A stretch of DNA of 64,000 bases, from contig JAFRZX010000052.1 in NCBI GenBank assembly GCA_017442315.1, positions 1-64,000 of the forward strand, given 5' to 3'. Position numbers and translations under genes: made by a program. The notes under the pieces were generated by a model that saw only the letters and a program-made list of their open reading frames with translations, searched no databases and was not told the origin of the DNA. Shown here piece by piece: positions 17,428 through 27,724 of this stretch. Position 1 is the stretch's first letter. Each line of letters starts with the position of its first letter. This DNA comes from Bacteroidales bacterium. Its GTDB lineage: Bacteria; Bacteroidota; Bacteroidia; Bacteroidales; UBA932.

Positions 17428-18828
17428 ATGGCAAATAAAATGAAGAACATCACAGCAATCATATTCACACTCCTGTCATTTGCATTTTCAGGCATACGGG
17501 CAACCGCACAGGAAACAGAGGACAACTCATTCTATATCATAAAATTGCACAAGCAGATAGATGCATCCTCTGCCAGAATGTTTACAGATGCCCTGAAGCA
17601 GGCAGAACAAGCCGATGCAGACTGGTGCATCCTGGACCTGAACACCTACGGAGGGGCAGTTGATGCCGCAGACAGCATAAGGAGCGCCATAATGGAGAGC
17701 AGGATTCCTGTAATTGCATTCATAAACAACCAGGCAGTTTCCGCAGGAGCCCTCATTTCAATAGCCTGTGACTCCATTTATATGAAGAATGGGAGCACAT
17801 TCGGGGCAGCCACAGTTGTAGACCAGCAGGGAGAGGTTCTTCCCGACAAATATCAGTCATTTATGCGTGCAATGATGCGTTCCACAGCAGAGAGCCACGG
17901 CAAGAGGAAAATTGTACAGGACGGGGACACAGTGGAAGTATGGATAAGGGACCCGCAGATTGCACAGTCAATGACAAGGAAAGACAGTGTACTAAGTTTC
18001 ACACCCACAGAGGCAATTGCCAACGGATACTGCAACGGCACCGCAGAAGAGATTGAAGATGTTGTGGCACAAATAATTGATGTTTCCAATGAAAAATACA
18101 CAATAACAGAGCACCAGGTTTCTGCAACCAAAGGGATAATATACTTCATCCTTAACCCTTTCATCCAGGGGCTTCTCCTTATGATGATAATTGGAGGCAT
18201 CTATTATGAATTCCAGAGCCCGGGCATAGGATTCCCTCTGGCTGTGGCAGTTACAGGAATACTTCTCTATTTCATTCCGCTGTATCTCGAAGGGTTTGTG
18301 CAGAACTGGGAGATAATCTTTTTCATTCTGGGGCTCATCCTCCTTGCGGTGGAGGTGTTTGTCCTGCCGGGGTTCGGCGTTGCGGGGATATGCGGATGCA
18401 TCCTTATAATCATTACCCTTGCCTTTGCAATGATAGACAACAGCATTGTGTTTGAAGCCGGTTCAATAAACCTGGAACCTCTTGTTAAACCATTTGCCAT
18501 TGTACTTGTTTCAACCACAACAATGCTTTTCCTCTCTGTTTTCCTCCTTTCAAGGCTGTTCCCTACCAGGGCCTTTTCACATATTGCCCTCAAGACCAGT
18601 CTTCCGTCGGGAAGAGAAGGGGTTGTTGGTGTGGAGACTTCTGCCCTTGATGGACTTGTTGGAAAGGATGCTGTTGTCACTACAGACCTTAAGCCGCAGG
18701 GAAGTGTTTCCATCGATGGGAAAACCTGCCAGGCCCAACTTGTTGCAGGTTATGCACAGAAGGGTGAAATTGTTCAAATTTTAAGGCATGAAGGGGGACG
18801 GCTATATTGCAAAAAAAAGAATTATTAA
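17428..18828 (+). CDS. NfeD-family membrane serine protease
   Basis: A 466-residue protein with an N-terminal signal sequence (ending near TAQ), a ClpP/SppA-like protease domain and a membrane part. The protease region shows LDLNTYGGAVDAADSIRSA (Gly-rich oxyanion region) and NQAVSAGALIS, whose second Ser is the likely nucleophile, followed by a downstream basic motif. Four or so hydrophobic segments span about residues 235-370, and the C-terminus has an NfeD OB-fold (VGVETSALDGLVGKDAVV). Family members act with stomatin-like proteins in membrane quality control; no stomatin gene is adjacent here. An in-frame ATG at 17440 could also be the start. Confidence 0.88.
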   Translation: MANKMKNITAIIFTLLSFAFSGIRATAQETEDNSFYIIKLHKQIDASSARMFTDALKQAEQADADWCILDLNTYGGAVDAADSIRSAIMESRIPVIAFINNQAVSAGALISIACDSIYMKNGSTFGAATVVDQQGEVLPDKYQSFMRAMMRSTAESHGKRKIVQDGDTVEVWIRDPQIAQSMTRKDSVLSFTPTEAIANGYCNGTAEEIEDVVAQIIDVSNEKYTITEHQVSATKGIIYFILNPFIQGLLLMMIIGGIYYEFQSPGIGFPLAVAVTGILLYFIPLYLEGFVQNWEIIFFILGLILLAVEVFVLPGFGVAGICGCILIIITLAFAMIDNSIVFEAGSINLEPLVKPFAIVLVSTTTMLFLSVFLLSRLFPTRAFSHIALKTSLPSGREGVVGVETSALDGLVGKDAVVTTDLKPQGSVSIDGKTCQAQLVAGYAQKGEIVQILRHEGGRLYCKKKNY

Positions 18829-18837
18829 GTAATTTTG
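18806..18837 (+). promoter_or_regulatory. carAB promoter
   Basis: ATTG (18806-18809) and TAATTTTG (18830-18837) are separated by 20 bp, fitting the Bacteroidetes -33 TTTG and -7 TAnnTTTG pattern. The start would be near 18842, 30 bases upstream of carA. The promoter overlaps the end of the NfeD gene. Confidence 0.6.
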
Positions 18838-18871
18838 TCCGATTTTGTTAAACCCATACATATTATAATAA

Positions 18872-19930
18872 ATGCAGTCAATTAAAAAAGCAAAACTTGT
18901 GTTGGAAAACGGCCTTGAATTCCAAGGCTTTTCCTTCGGTTATGATCAGCCTGCCTGTGGCGAGGTTGTATTCAGTACCGCTATGGTTGGGTATCCCGAG
19001 TCTCTTACAGACCCTTCATATTCAGGCCAGATCCTATGCGTCACCTACCCTATTATTGGTAACTATGGTGTGCCAGCCGATGAATTTGAAAATGGTATTT
19101 CCAAATATTTTGAGTCAGATAAAATCCAGGTAAAAGCGTTGGTTATATCTGACTATTCTTTTAATTACAGCCACTGGAATGCTGCAAAGAGCCTTGACAC
19201 CTGGCTTAAGGAGCACAAGGTTCCGGGCATTTTTGGAATTGACACCAGGGAACTTACAAAAGTACTGAGGAACAACGGCTCAATGATGGGCAAGATTGTA
19301 CAGGAAAATTCCAATGCAGAACTTGCTTGCGTAAATCCTAATGTTGTGAACCAGGTGGACGAGGTAAGCTGCAAGGAAGTTATAAAATACAACGAGGGAC
19401 GCGGCAAAAAGGTTGTACTGCTTGATTGCGGCGTAAAGAACAGCATCCTCAGGACACTTGCAAACAAGGATGTGGAGGTTATAAGGGTTCCTTGGAACTA
19501 CAACTTCAACAACCTTGAGTATGACGGACTGCTCATTTCAAACGGCCCTGGAAATCCAGATTTCTGCACCGAGGCTGTGGAGAACATAAAGGCTGCAATG
19601 GCCCAGAACAAACCGGTTTTTGGAATCTGTATGGGTAACCAACTTCTTGGAAAGGCTGCAGGGGCTCAGACATCCAAACTCAAATTCGGCCACAGGACAC
19701 AGAACCAGCCGGTAAGGAGAGTGGGCACCACCAACTGCTATATAACTACACAAAATCACGGTTACGCGCTTGACGCATCTACTCTTGGTGCAGACTGGGA
19801 GCCTATGTTCGAAAACCTGAACGACGGTTCAAACGAGGGCATCAGACACAAGAGCAAACCATTCTTCTCTATACAGTTCCAGCCCGACGGTGTAGAGTTC
19901 CTATTTGACGAATTCATTAAAATGTTGTAA
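18872..19930 (+). CDS. carA: Carbamoyl-phosphate synthase small subunit
   Basis: A 352-residue glutaminase subunit that passes ammonia to CarB for pyrimidine and arginine synthesis. The N-terminal CPSase_sm domain has ENGLEFQGFSFG and TDPSYSGQILCVTYP. The class I amidotransferase part contains NGPGNPDF, the nucleophile Cys in FGICMGNQLLG and the His in ITTQNHGYA. Full length for Bacteroidetes. It is separated from carB by 4 bp. Confidence 0.95.
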   Translation: MQSIKKAKLVLENGLEFQGFSFGYDQPACGEVVFSTAMVGYPESLTDPSYSGQILCVTYPIIGNYGVPADEFENGISKYFESDKIQVKALVISDYSFNYSHWNAAKSLDTWLKEHKVPGIFGIDTRELTKVLRNNGSMMGKIVQENSNAELACVNPNVVNQVDEVSCKEVIKYNEGRGKKVVLLDCGVKNSILRTLANKDVEVIRVPWNYNFNNLEYDGLLISNGPGNPDFCTEAVENIKAAMAQNKPVFGICMGNQLLGKAAGAQTSKLKFGHRTQNQPVRRVGTTNCYITTQNHGYALDASTLGADWEPMFENLNDGSNEGIRHKSKPFFSIQFQPDGVEFLFDEFIKML

Positions 19931-19934
19931 TATA

Positions 19935-22900
19935 ATGGAGAAAATTAGCAAAGTACTTCTATTGGGTTCCGGTGCACTTAAGATTGGTGAGGCCGGAGAG
20001 TTTGACTATTCAGGCTCACAGGCCATAAAGGCAATGAAGGATGAGGGCATTGAAACAATCCTCATCAATCCAAATATTGCAACAGTACAGACATCTGAGG
20101 GTGTTGCAGACAAGATATATTACCTTCCTGTAACTCCATACTTTGTGGAGCAGGTAATAAAGAAAGAGAAACCACAGGGTATCCTCCTTGCTTTCGGTGG
20201 ACAGACCGCACTCAACTGCGGTGTTGAACTCTACAGGACCGGTATCCTTGAGAAATACAACCTTCAGGTTCTTGGTACACCTGTACAGGCCATTATGGAC
20301 ACCGAGGACCGAGAACTGTTTGTAAAGAAACTTGATGAGATTGATGTAAAGACCATCAAGAGCCACGCAGTGGAGAACATTGATGACGCAAAGAAAGCGG
20401 CAGAGGAGTTGGGTTATCCTGTGATTATCCGTGCCGCATACGCTTTGGGCGGCTTGGGTTCAGGCTTCTGCAACAACGAGGAGGAACTTGTAAAACTTGC
20501 AGAGAAATCATTCACATTCTCTCCACAGGTGTTGGTTGAGAAATCTTTGAAAGGCTGGAAAGAGATTGAGTTTGAGGTTGTAAGGGACAAATATGACAAC
20601 TGTATTACAGTTTGTAACATGGAGAACTTCGACCCTCTTGGAATCCACACCGGAGAGAGTATAGTTGTTGCCCCTTGCCAGACACTTACAAACTCAGAAC
20701 TCCATAAACTAAGGGATATTGCAATAAGAATTGTAAGACATATTGGCATTGTTGGTGAGTGTAACGTACAGTATGCATTTGATACAGACAGCGAGGACTA
20801 CAGGGTAATTGAGATCAATGCCCGCTTGAGCCGTTCTTCTGCCCTTGCATCAAAGGCTACCGGTTATCCTCTTGCTTTTGTTGCTGCTAAAATCGGTTTG
20901 GGCTACGGTCTGTTTGAACTGAAGAACTCTGCAACCGGCACAACCCCTGCATTCATGGAACCTTCATGCGACTATATTGTATGTAAGATGCCTCGTTGGG
21001 ACCTCTCAAAATTCCAGGGCGTGAGCCGCGAGATTGGTTCTTCAATGAAGAGTGTGGGTGAGATAATGTCTATAGGACGTACTTTTGAGGAGGTTATCCA
21101 GAAAGGTATCCGTATGATAGGCCAGGGTGCGCACGGTTTTGTAGCCAACAAGGAGATTGTGGTAAATGATATAGCCAAGGCGCTTAACCAGCCTACCGAC
21201 AACCGCATATTTGTAATTTCAAAAGCATTCAATGCAGGTTATACCGTAGACCAGATACACGAGCTTACCAAGATTGACAAATGGTTCCTTGACAAACTCT
21301 ACAACATCATAATTACAGGCAAGGAACTGATGGCCCTCAACAGCACAGAGGAACTTGGTTATGACCTACTGAAGAAGGCAAAACGCCAGGGCTTCTCTGA
21401 CTTCCAGATTGCAAGGCTTGTACTTAAGGAACTTACCGCACAGGATTCAGACAAAGGTCTGCTTGAGATAAGGAAATACAGGAAATCTTTGGGCATCCTC
21501 CCTGTTGTAAAACAGATTGACACCCTTGCAGGCGAGTATCCTGCAAAGATCAATTACCTGTACCTCTCATACAGCGGTGACAAGCACGACATTGAGTTTG
21601 CAGATGACAAAAAATCAATCATTGTGCTCGGTTCCGGTGCATACAGGATAGGCAGTTCAGTTGAGTTTGACTGGTGTAGCGTAAACGCCCTTACAACCAT
21701 CCAGAAATGCGGTTGGAGAGGTGTTATGATCAACTACAACCCTGAAACAGTATCAACAGACTACGATATGTGCGACAGGCTCTATTTTGATGAGCTTACA
21801 TTTGAGCGCGTACTTGATATCCACGACCTTGAGAACCCTCACGGAATGGTTGTTTCAGTGGGTGGACAGATTCCTAACAACCTTGCACTCAAACTTGATG
21901 CTAACGGAATCAACATCCTTGGAACACAGGCAAAATATATTGACAACGCAGAGGACAGACACAAATTCTCCGCAATGTTGGACAGCCTTGAGATTGACCA
22001 GCCTAAATGGAAAGAGTTGTCTACAATGTCTGACGTATATGATTTTGTGGATAAGGTTGGCTTCCCTGTTCTTGTAAGGCCTTCATATGTATTGTCGGGA
22101 GCGGCAATGAATGTATGTTCAAACAAAGTTGAGCTGGAGCAGTTCCTCAATCTTGCTGCAAATGTATCCAAGAAGCACCCTGTAGTTGTTACAGAGTTCA
22201 TCCTTAATGCAAAAGAGATAGAGTTTGATGCTGTAGCGGACAAAGGTGAGGTTATTGCATATGCAATTTCTGAGCACATTGAGTTTGCAGGTGTCCACTC
22301 AGGTGATGCTACAATACAGTTCCCTCCGCAGAAACTTTACGTAGAGACAGCACGCAGAATCAAGAAGATAGCACGCAAGATTGCAGAGGCTCTTCAGATT
22401 ACCGGTCCATTCAACATCCAGTTCCTTGCAAAAGAGAACGATATTAAAGTTATTGAGTGTAACCTAAGGGCTTCAAGAAGTTTCCCATTTGTATCAAAAG
22501 TACTTAAGATCAACTTCATTGAGCTTGCAACAAAAGCAATGATAGGCGAGCCATACGAGATTCCTAACAAGAGTGCATTTGACCTTGATTACGTAGGTAT
22601 AAAGGCTTCACAGTTCTCGTTTGCCCGTCTTCTTAAGGCAGACCCTGTTCTTGGTGTGGATATGGCATCCACCGGAGAGGTAGGCTGCTTGGGTGATGAC
22701 ACCAACGAGGCTATCCTCAAATCAATGCTCTCTGTAGGATACAGGATTCCGGAGAAGAACATCCTCCTCTCTACAGGTGATGCAAAGAACAAGGCAGACC
22801 TTCTGGCTGCAGCAAAGGCCCTTGCAGAGAAAGGCTACAACCTGTACGCTACAGGCGGTTCACACAGATACCTTGTAGAGAACAACATCCCTGCAACAAG

Positions 22901-23159
22901 AGTATACTGGCCAACCGAGCCGTCTATGGAGCCTCAGGCAATGGATATGCTTACCAACAAGCAGATTGATATGGTTGTAAATATCCCTAAGAACCTTACT
23001 CAGGAAGAGTTGGAGAACGGATATAAAGTAAGGCGTGCTGCAGTGGACTTCAACATTCCGCTCATCACCAATGCCCGCCTTGCAAGCGCATTCATAAACG
23101 CATTCTGCAATGTACCTCTTGAGAAGATACAGATCAAGAGCTGGGACGAGTATAAATAA
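19935..23159 (+). CDS. carB: Carbamoyl-phosphate synthase large subunit
   Basis: A 1074-residue enzyme made of two homologous ATP-grasp halves. The first opens with KVLLLGSGALKIGEAGEFDYSG and the second with SIIVLGSGAYRIGSSVEFDW, near residue 560. The C-terminal MGS-like allosteric domain (LLSTGDAKNKADLLAAA onward) would bind nucleotide or ornithine effectors. I use the ATG at 19935, since it begins the conserved MEKISKVLLLGSG start and follows the carA stop by 4 bp; the longer upstream frame overlaps carA. Confidence 0.95.
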   Translation: MEKISKVLLLGSGALKIGEAGEFDYSGSQAIKAMKDEGIETILINPNIATVQTSEGVADKIYYLPVTPYFVEQVIKKEKPQGILLAFGGQTALNCGVELYRTGILEKYNLQVLGTPVQAIMDTEDRELFVKKLDEIDVKTIKSHAVENIDDAKKAAEELGYPVIIRAAYALGGLGSGFCNNEEELVKLAEKSFTFSPQVLVEKSLKGWKEIEFEVVRDKYDNCITVCNMENFDPLGIHTGESIVVAPCQTLTNSELHKLRDIAIRIVRHIGIVGECNVQYAFDTDSEDYRVIEINARLSRSSALASKATGYPLAFVAAKIGLGYGLFELKNSATGTTPAFMEPSCDYIVCKMPRWDLSKFQGVSREIGSSMKSVGEIMSIGRTFEEVIQKGIRMIGQGAHGFVANKEIVVNDIAKALNQPTDNRIFVISKAFNAGYTVDQIHELTKIDKWFLDKLYNIIITGKELMALNSTEELGYDLLKKAKRQGFSDFQIARLVLKELTAQDSDKGLLEIRKYRKSLGILPVVKQIDTLAGEYPAKINYLYLSYSGDKHDIEFADDKKSIIVLGSGAYRIGSSVEFDWCSVNALTTIQKCGWRGVMINYNPETVSTDYDMCDRLYFDELTFERVLDIHDLENPHGMVVSVGGQIPNNLALKLDANGINILGTQAKYIDNAEDRHKFSAMLDSLEIDQPKWKELSTMSDVYDFVDKVGFPVLVRPSYVLSGAAMNVCSNKVELEQFLNLAANVSKKHPVVVTEFILNAKEIEFDAVADKGEVIAYAISEHIEFAGVHSGDATIQFPPQKLYVETARRIKKIARKIAEALQITGPFNIQFLAKENDIKVIECNLRASRSFPFVSKVLKINFIELATKAMIGEPYEIPNKSAFDLDYVGIKASQFSFARLLKADPVLGVDMASTGEVGCLGDDTNEAILKSMLSVGYRIPEKNILLSTGDAKNKADLLAAAKALAEKGYNLYATGGSHRYLVENNIPATRVYWPTEPSMEPQAMDMLTNKQIDMVVNIPKNLTQEELENGYKVRRAAVDFNIPLITNARLASAFINAFCNVPLEKIQIKSWDEYK

Positions 23160-23177
23160 TGATTTGAATACAGAAAT

Positions 23178-23220
23178 AAGACTCGGGGATAGACACAATA
23201 TGCCCGAGTCTTTGTTTTTT
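23178..23220 (+). terminator. carAB terminator
   Basis: AAGACTCGGG (23178-23187) pairs with CCCGAGTCTT (23203-23212), followed by TGTTTTTT. It lies 18 bp after the carB stop and shows that the antiporter gene starts downstream of it. Confidence 0.85.
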
Positions 23221-23226
23221 ATAGGC

Positions 23227-24201
23227 ATGATTGACATTTTACTACTGATTCTTGGACTCGCACTCATCCTTGTGGGTGCAAACTACCTTGTAGACGGCGC
23301 AAGCGCAATTGCAAAAAAAGCAGGCCTTTCAGACTTCATAATTGGAATGACCATTGTGGGAATTGGCACATCCACCCCAGAAATGGTGGTGAGTTTTGCA
23401 TCCGCAATAAAAGGAAATGCAGACATAGCCGTAGGTAATGTATTGGGCTCAAACATCTTCAATGTACTTATGATACTTGGCCTCACAGCCCTCTTCTACC
23501 CTATCCGCCTCACCTCCAACAATGTTAAGAAAGACATCCCATTTGCCCTTCTGGCAGCATTCGTGCTCTGTACAATGGGATGCGGCACCTGGCTTGACGG
23601 CACTGCTGCAAACACCATATCCAGAGTAAACGGCATAATGCTCCTCTGCCTGTTCGGGGTATTCATGGCCTATACAATCTACTCCAGCAGCACCCAGGGA
23701 GGTGGAAATGAAACTCCCGACAATTTGTCGGGAAGCAAAAAGGCAACCCCTGTATGGCTTGCAGCCATAATGATTCTGGGAGGCTTGTGCGGACTGGTAT
23801 TCGGTGGAGATATGTTTGTGAACTCCGCATCTGCAATTGCCAGCAGTCTGGGTGTATCCGACGCAGTAATTGCCGTAACCATTGTTGCCGGCGGCACCTC
23901 AATGCCCGAACTGGCATCCTGCCTTGTTGCAGCCTACAAAAAAAACACCGACCAGGCCCTTGGAAACGTAATTGGCTCCAACGTATCCAACATCTTCCTC
24001 ATTCTGGGCGGCAGCGCCACAATCCACCCACTTGTAATGAATGGCACAAAACCACTGGACTTCATAACCCTTATGCTCTCATCAATCCTGGTTTTCCTCT
24101 TTGCCTTCACATTCAAGAAAAAACAGATAGACCGCATAGAAGGCGCACTCCTGGTTTCCCTTTACATAGCATTTGTGGTACTTACAATAAGGGGGCTGTA
24201 A
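23227..24201 (+). CDS. Calcium/sodium antiporter (CaCA family, YrbG-like)
   Basis: A 324-residue integral membrane protein with about ten hydrophobic segments and the two inverted alpha-repeats of the CaCA superfamily: GTSTPEMVVSFASAI with GNVLGSNIFN near residue 65, and GGTSMPELASCLVAA with GNVIGSNVSN near 250. The acidic residues in these repeats bind the transported cation. The ATG at 23227 was chosen because the carAB terminator lies just before it; a longer frame would start inside carB. A 14-bp hairpin terminator follows at 24235. Confidence 0.88.
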   Translation: MIDILLLILGLALILVGANYLVDGASAIAKKAGLSDFIIGMTIVGIGTSTPEMVVSFASAIKGNADIAVGNVLGSNIFNVLMILGLTALFYPIRLTSNNVKKDIPFALLAAFVLCTMGCGTWLDGTAANTISRVNGIMLLCLFGVFMAYTIYSSSTQGGGNETPDNLSGSKKATPVWLAAIMILGGLCGLVFGGDMFVNSASAIASSLGVSDAVIAVTIVAGGTSMPELASCLVAAYKKNTDQALGNVIGSNVSNIFLILGGSATIHPLVMNGTKPLDFITLMLSSILVFLFAFTFKKKQIDRIEGALLVSLYIAFVVLTIRGL

Positions 24202-24234
24202 GGTTATTTAGCATTTTAGAATTAGATTTACTTC

Positions 24235-24270
24235 AATTGCTGTTCCAGCCATCTGGAATGGCAATTTTTG
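24235..24270 (+). terminator. Antiporter terminator
   Basis: AATTGCTGTTCCAG pairs with CTGGAATGGCAATT (14 bp, two G-U pairs) around a CCAT loop, followed by a T run. This separates the core-like block from the accessory region. Confidence 0.8.
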
Positions 24271-24326
24271 TTTCTCACTTCGCAATATTTCTTGGGAAGC
24301 AAACATATTGGTCCATTGCTTTTTAC

Positions 24327-24334
24327 TATTTTTG
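24327..24334 (+). promoter_or_regulatory. Promoter -7 element for the helicase cluster
   Basis: TATTTTTG matches TAnnTTTG 36 bp before the helicase ATG. The 24202-24369 interval holds only this and the antiporter terminator. Confidence 0.5.
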
Positions 24335-24369
24335 TAAATATAAACTTTCAATTACGTAACTAATAACAT

Positions 24370-27300
24370 ATGGGATTGCTGTCTAAGATATTCCGCTTTA
24401 AGCGTTTGGGAACTTTTGTTGAAAGTAAAGTAACTGCAAATTATCCAAACGAATATAAGCAAATACTTAAGTTTAGCAAAAGTCTGATTTCCATATTAGG
24501 TGAAGATAGGTTCATCGCCAGAAGCGACTACAAAGGACTGGTTGAAGAGTATTCATCAATACCGCCCTTTATTGATACCCTCAAAAAATCACAGATGCTG
24601 AAGACTTATGTTGAGACCAACAATCTTGATCATAACGTTATTGAGCGATTCTCTAACACATACGGGAAGTTGGCAGATGTCACTAATGTACCCAACTTTA
24701 TAAAGAAGCACAATGATGAGTTTGTGCAAAAACATCTTAAGGATGAAAAGAAATATCTAGATGATATATTAAAAGAATGCGATCCGAATATAATGCTTGA
24801 TAATGAGCAAAGAGAGGTCGTTCTTTCAAACGAGGATTATACTCTAGTTATAGCAGGTGCCGGAGCAGGCAAGACTACAACTGTAGCGGCCAAAGTAAGG
24901 TATCTTGTTGAAAAGCAGGGAGTGAATCCTGAGCAGATCCTTGTAATTTCATTTACCAACAAGGCCGTTAATGAACTGAAGGAAAGAATCAATCATAACC
25001 TTAAGATCAACTGCCCTATTTCTACATTCCATTCTATAGGTAATTCCATCATGAACATCAATGAAGATGGAAAGAAAAGGATTGTTGAAGGCGGCTATAT
25101 GTTCACTATCATCAACAGATATCTAAAAGAAACTGTGTTGCGTGATTCAGAACTCGTTGATAAATTGATTCTCTTTTTCGGTTCATATTTTACTGCTCCA
25201 TACGAAGGAAAAGATCTGGCAGAATATTTCCAGTTCATTTCCAGGACTGAGTTTTCCACTATTAAAAGTAATGTCCAGGAATACATTCAGCAGGTAATCG
25301 ACCATAAGACCAAGAAAGTAAAGACACTGAACAATGAGATTCTCAGGTCGCAGGAAGAGGTAAACATCGCAAACTTTTTGTATCTGAATCAGATCGACTA
25401 TGAATATGAGCCGTTCTATCAATACCAGATTCTGGACTCAAACAAACCATATACTCCAGATTTCGTAATCCGACAGGGAGATAAAGTCACATATATCGAG
25501 CACTTCGGCATTACACAAAACGGCACGAACAATCTTTATAGTCCGGAAGATATAGAGAAGTACAAGAAGCGTATAAATGACAAGATACTGCTTCACAGAA
25601 AGCACAGGACAGATCTAATATATACATTCTCTAAATACAATGATGGGACGGACTATCTTGTACATCTGAAAGAGGAACTTATCGCCAGAGGATATGAATT
25701 AAAAAAAAGGCCTTCAGAAGAGGTCTACCAAAAGATTGTCAATTCAGAAGAGACCAAGTATATCGTAAGACTTGTAAACCTGATATGTAACTTCATCTCC
25801 AACTTTAAGACACAGGGACATAAAGAGGAACACTTCGATATATTTAAGTCTAAGATTCAGAATGTCAGGACAAGACTCTTCCTGGATATTTGCCGCACTT
25901 GCTATCTTGAATATCAGAAATGTTTGATTCAGGATAACTGCACGGACTTCGAAGATATGATCAATGAGTCTGCAGAACTCATACGAAAAAAGAAGATTGC
26001 CAAGGAGCGTCTTGGTTACAAATACATAATAGTTGACGAGTACCAAGACATCTCCCGCCAGCGTTATAACCTTATCAAAGAGTTATCTTCGTTATGCGAT
26101 GCTAAAATCGTTGCTGTAGGTGATGACTGGCAGTCCATCTATGCTTTCAGTGGATCAATCCTGCCTTTGTTTACACATTTCTGTGAAGAATTCGGCTATG
26201 GTCAGGAGCTCAAAATCACTCGTACATACAGAAATGCACAAGAACTGATTAATATCGCCGGTAGTTTTGTACAAAGGAACTCCGAACAAATACAGAAGAG
26301 CCTTATATCCAACAAAAGTATTGAAAATCCGGTCATAATCCAGACATATTGCGACAAAAAGGACAAGAAAAAGGAGGACACTCCCAAAGGAGGTATATAT
26401 TACTATCTCGGTGAAGCGGTTAATAGTTCTATTCAGGCAATACTGGAGCAAAATGAGAAAGAGGGGAAACGCGGAGTTGCTTCCATCCTCTTGATTGGAA
26501 GATATGGATTTGACGCACGTAATCTTTGCAACTCGGATGACTTCAACTATGACGAAAGGAGTAAAACCATATACTCGGCAAAATTCGGCAAGCGGGTTAA
26601 ACTAAGCTTCCTTACTGCTCATAGTTCAAAAGGGCTCAGTGCTGATAATGTGATCATTATCAATGCAAAAGATGAGACGTTCGGATTCCCGTCTCAAATA
26701 GAAGATGATCCGGTTCTTCGTCTTGTTGTAAGTCACGATGACTCATATAATTACGCAGAGGAACGGAGGCTTTTTTACGTTGCTCTGACTCGAACAAAGA
26801 ATAGAGTATTTATAATAACTCCTGAGAATAGGCCATCCGAATTTATAAAAGAGCTGCTTATAGAGAAGAAACTCTATCCTAATGTTGTCCTCAACGGCAA
26901 TCTCAACCTCGATAGCAAAAAGAAAATCAAGAATATCTGTCCGATTTGCGGCTATCCGATGCAAAGGCGAATGAACAAGAATTATGGTCTTGAGCTTTGG
27001 ATGTGTATGAACGATCAGGAAATATGCGGATTTATGACTAACGACACCAGAGGAGGAGACCTGGCAATAAAGAAGTGCGACTGGTGTAAAGACGGCTACC
27101 TGATTGTAAAACCAGGAGGCAATGGCAAAGAGCCTATTCTTGGATGCACAAACTATAAATCCGATAAAGACAAGACCGGTTGCAACCGAATGATGAGTCG
27201 TGATTACTATCTCAAGTGGATTGACGATAGCATCGGAAACGAAGACCCATCAGTCGGTAAGTTTGAATATCTGCCAAAGATGACAGCACCCAAGAAACCG

Positions 27301-27690
27301 ACCATCAGAAAAGAGCGTAAAACGCAGAATGTAAACACTACGACAACCCAAGTTGTCCACATTGAAAAGGATGGTTTTGACGTCATCTGCGATGCAGTCG
27401 GCAACATTCTCACTGATATGGAACTACTTAAGAAAATCCGTCAGTGGAGATATGAGAAGGCGAAAGATCTGAAAATCCGTCGATACGTCATCTTCAACAA
27501 TGTCACTCTTGTAGATTTAGCTACACGCCAGCCCATGACACGCGAGGAATTGCTATCCATTTCAGGAATCGGAGAAAAGAAGGTTGAGTTGTATGGGGAT
27601 GAGATTCTTCAGATTATAAATAAACACAGCCACACAGCCCCTACGACTAACAGTCATAATTGGGGTTCGGAATGGCCTGAGTTTGAGTAA
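24370..27690 (+). CDS. UvrD/Rep-type helicase with embedded nuclease-like domain, zinc fingers and HRDC
   Basis: An 1106-residue superfamily 1 helicase. A helical N-terminus (1-140) precedes Walker A GAGAGKTT at about 163-170. Between the motor motifs lies an insertion (about 325-440) with EVNIANFLYLNQIDYEYE, YTPDFVI and YIEHFG, which resembles a PD-(D/E)XK nuclease fold; the usual Lys is not seen. The motor resumes with VDEYQDISRQR near 553, VGDDWQSIYAFSGS and YVALTRTKNR near 800. Two Cys clusters follow: CPICGYPM onward near 857 (topoisomerase-type C4 finger) and CDWCKDGYL with a later GCTNY. The HRDC-like end contains LLSISGIGEKKVELYG. Such proteins are annotated as DNA helicase IV-like. 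Four unknown genes follow on the same strand. Confidence 0.85.
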   Translation: MGLLSKIFRFKRLGTFVESKVTANYPNEYKQILKFSKSLISILGEDRFIARSDYKGLVEEYSSIPPFIDTLKKSQMLKTYVETNNLDHNVIERFSNTYGKLADVTNVPNFIKKHNDEFVQKHLKDEKKYLDDILKECDPNIMLDNEQREVVLSNEDYTLVIAGAGAGKTTTVAAKVRYLVEKQGVNPEQILVISFTNKAVNELKERINHNLKINCPISTFHSIGNSIMNINEDGKKRIVEGGYMFTIINRYLKETVLRDSELVDKLILFFGSYFTAPYEGKDLAEYFQFISRTEFSTIKSNVQEYIQQVIDHKTKKVKTLNNEILRSQEEVNIANFLYLNQIDYEYEPFYQYQILDSNKPYTPDFVIRQGDKVTYIEHFGITQNGTNNLYSPEDIEKYKKRINDKILLHRKHRTDLIYTFSKYNDGTDYLVHLKEELIARGYELKKRPSEEVYQKIVNSEETKYIVRLVNLICNFISNFKTQGHKEEHFDIFKSKIQNVRTRLFLDICRTCYLEYQKCLIQDNCTDFEDMINESAELIRKKKIAKERLGYKYIIVDEYQDISRQRYNLIKELSSLCDAKIVAVGDDWQSIYAFSGSILPLFTHFCEEFGYGQELKITRTYRNAQELINIAGSFVQRNSEQIQKSLISNKSIENPVIIQTYCDKKDKKKEDTPKGGIYYYLGEAVNSSIQAILEQNEKEGKRGVASILLIGRYGFDARNLCNSDDFNYDERSKTIYSAKFGKRVKLSFLTAHSSKGLSADNVIIINAKDETFGFPSQIEDDPVLRLVVSHDDSYNYAEERRLFYVALTRTKNRVFIITPENRPSEFIKELLIEKKLYPNVVLNGNLNLDSKKKIKNICPICGYPMQRRMNKNYGLELWMCMNDQEICGFMTNDTRGGDLAIKKCDWCKDGYLIVKPGGNGKEPILGCTNYKSDKDKTGCNRMMSRDYYLKWIDDSIGNEDPSVGKFEYLPKMTAPKKPTIRKERKTQNVNTTTTQVVHIEKDGFDVICDAVGNILTDMELLKKIRQWRYEKAKDLKIRRYVIFNNVTLVDLATRQPMTREELLSISGIGEKKVELYGDEILQIINKHSHTAPTTNSHNWGSEWPEFE

Positions 27691-27724
27691 GAGCTACCTG
27701 TTTCTGAAATAAATAAATCAGTAT

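Noticed and set aside
2211..27690. A Gabija system formed by the OLD-type nuclease and the UvrD-type helicase.
   Set aside because: The two genes are more than 20 kb apart on opposite strands. The helicase is twice the GajB length, with zinc fingers and an HRDC domain.
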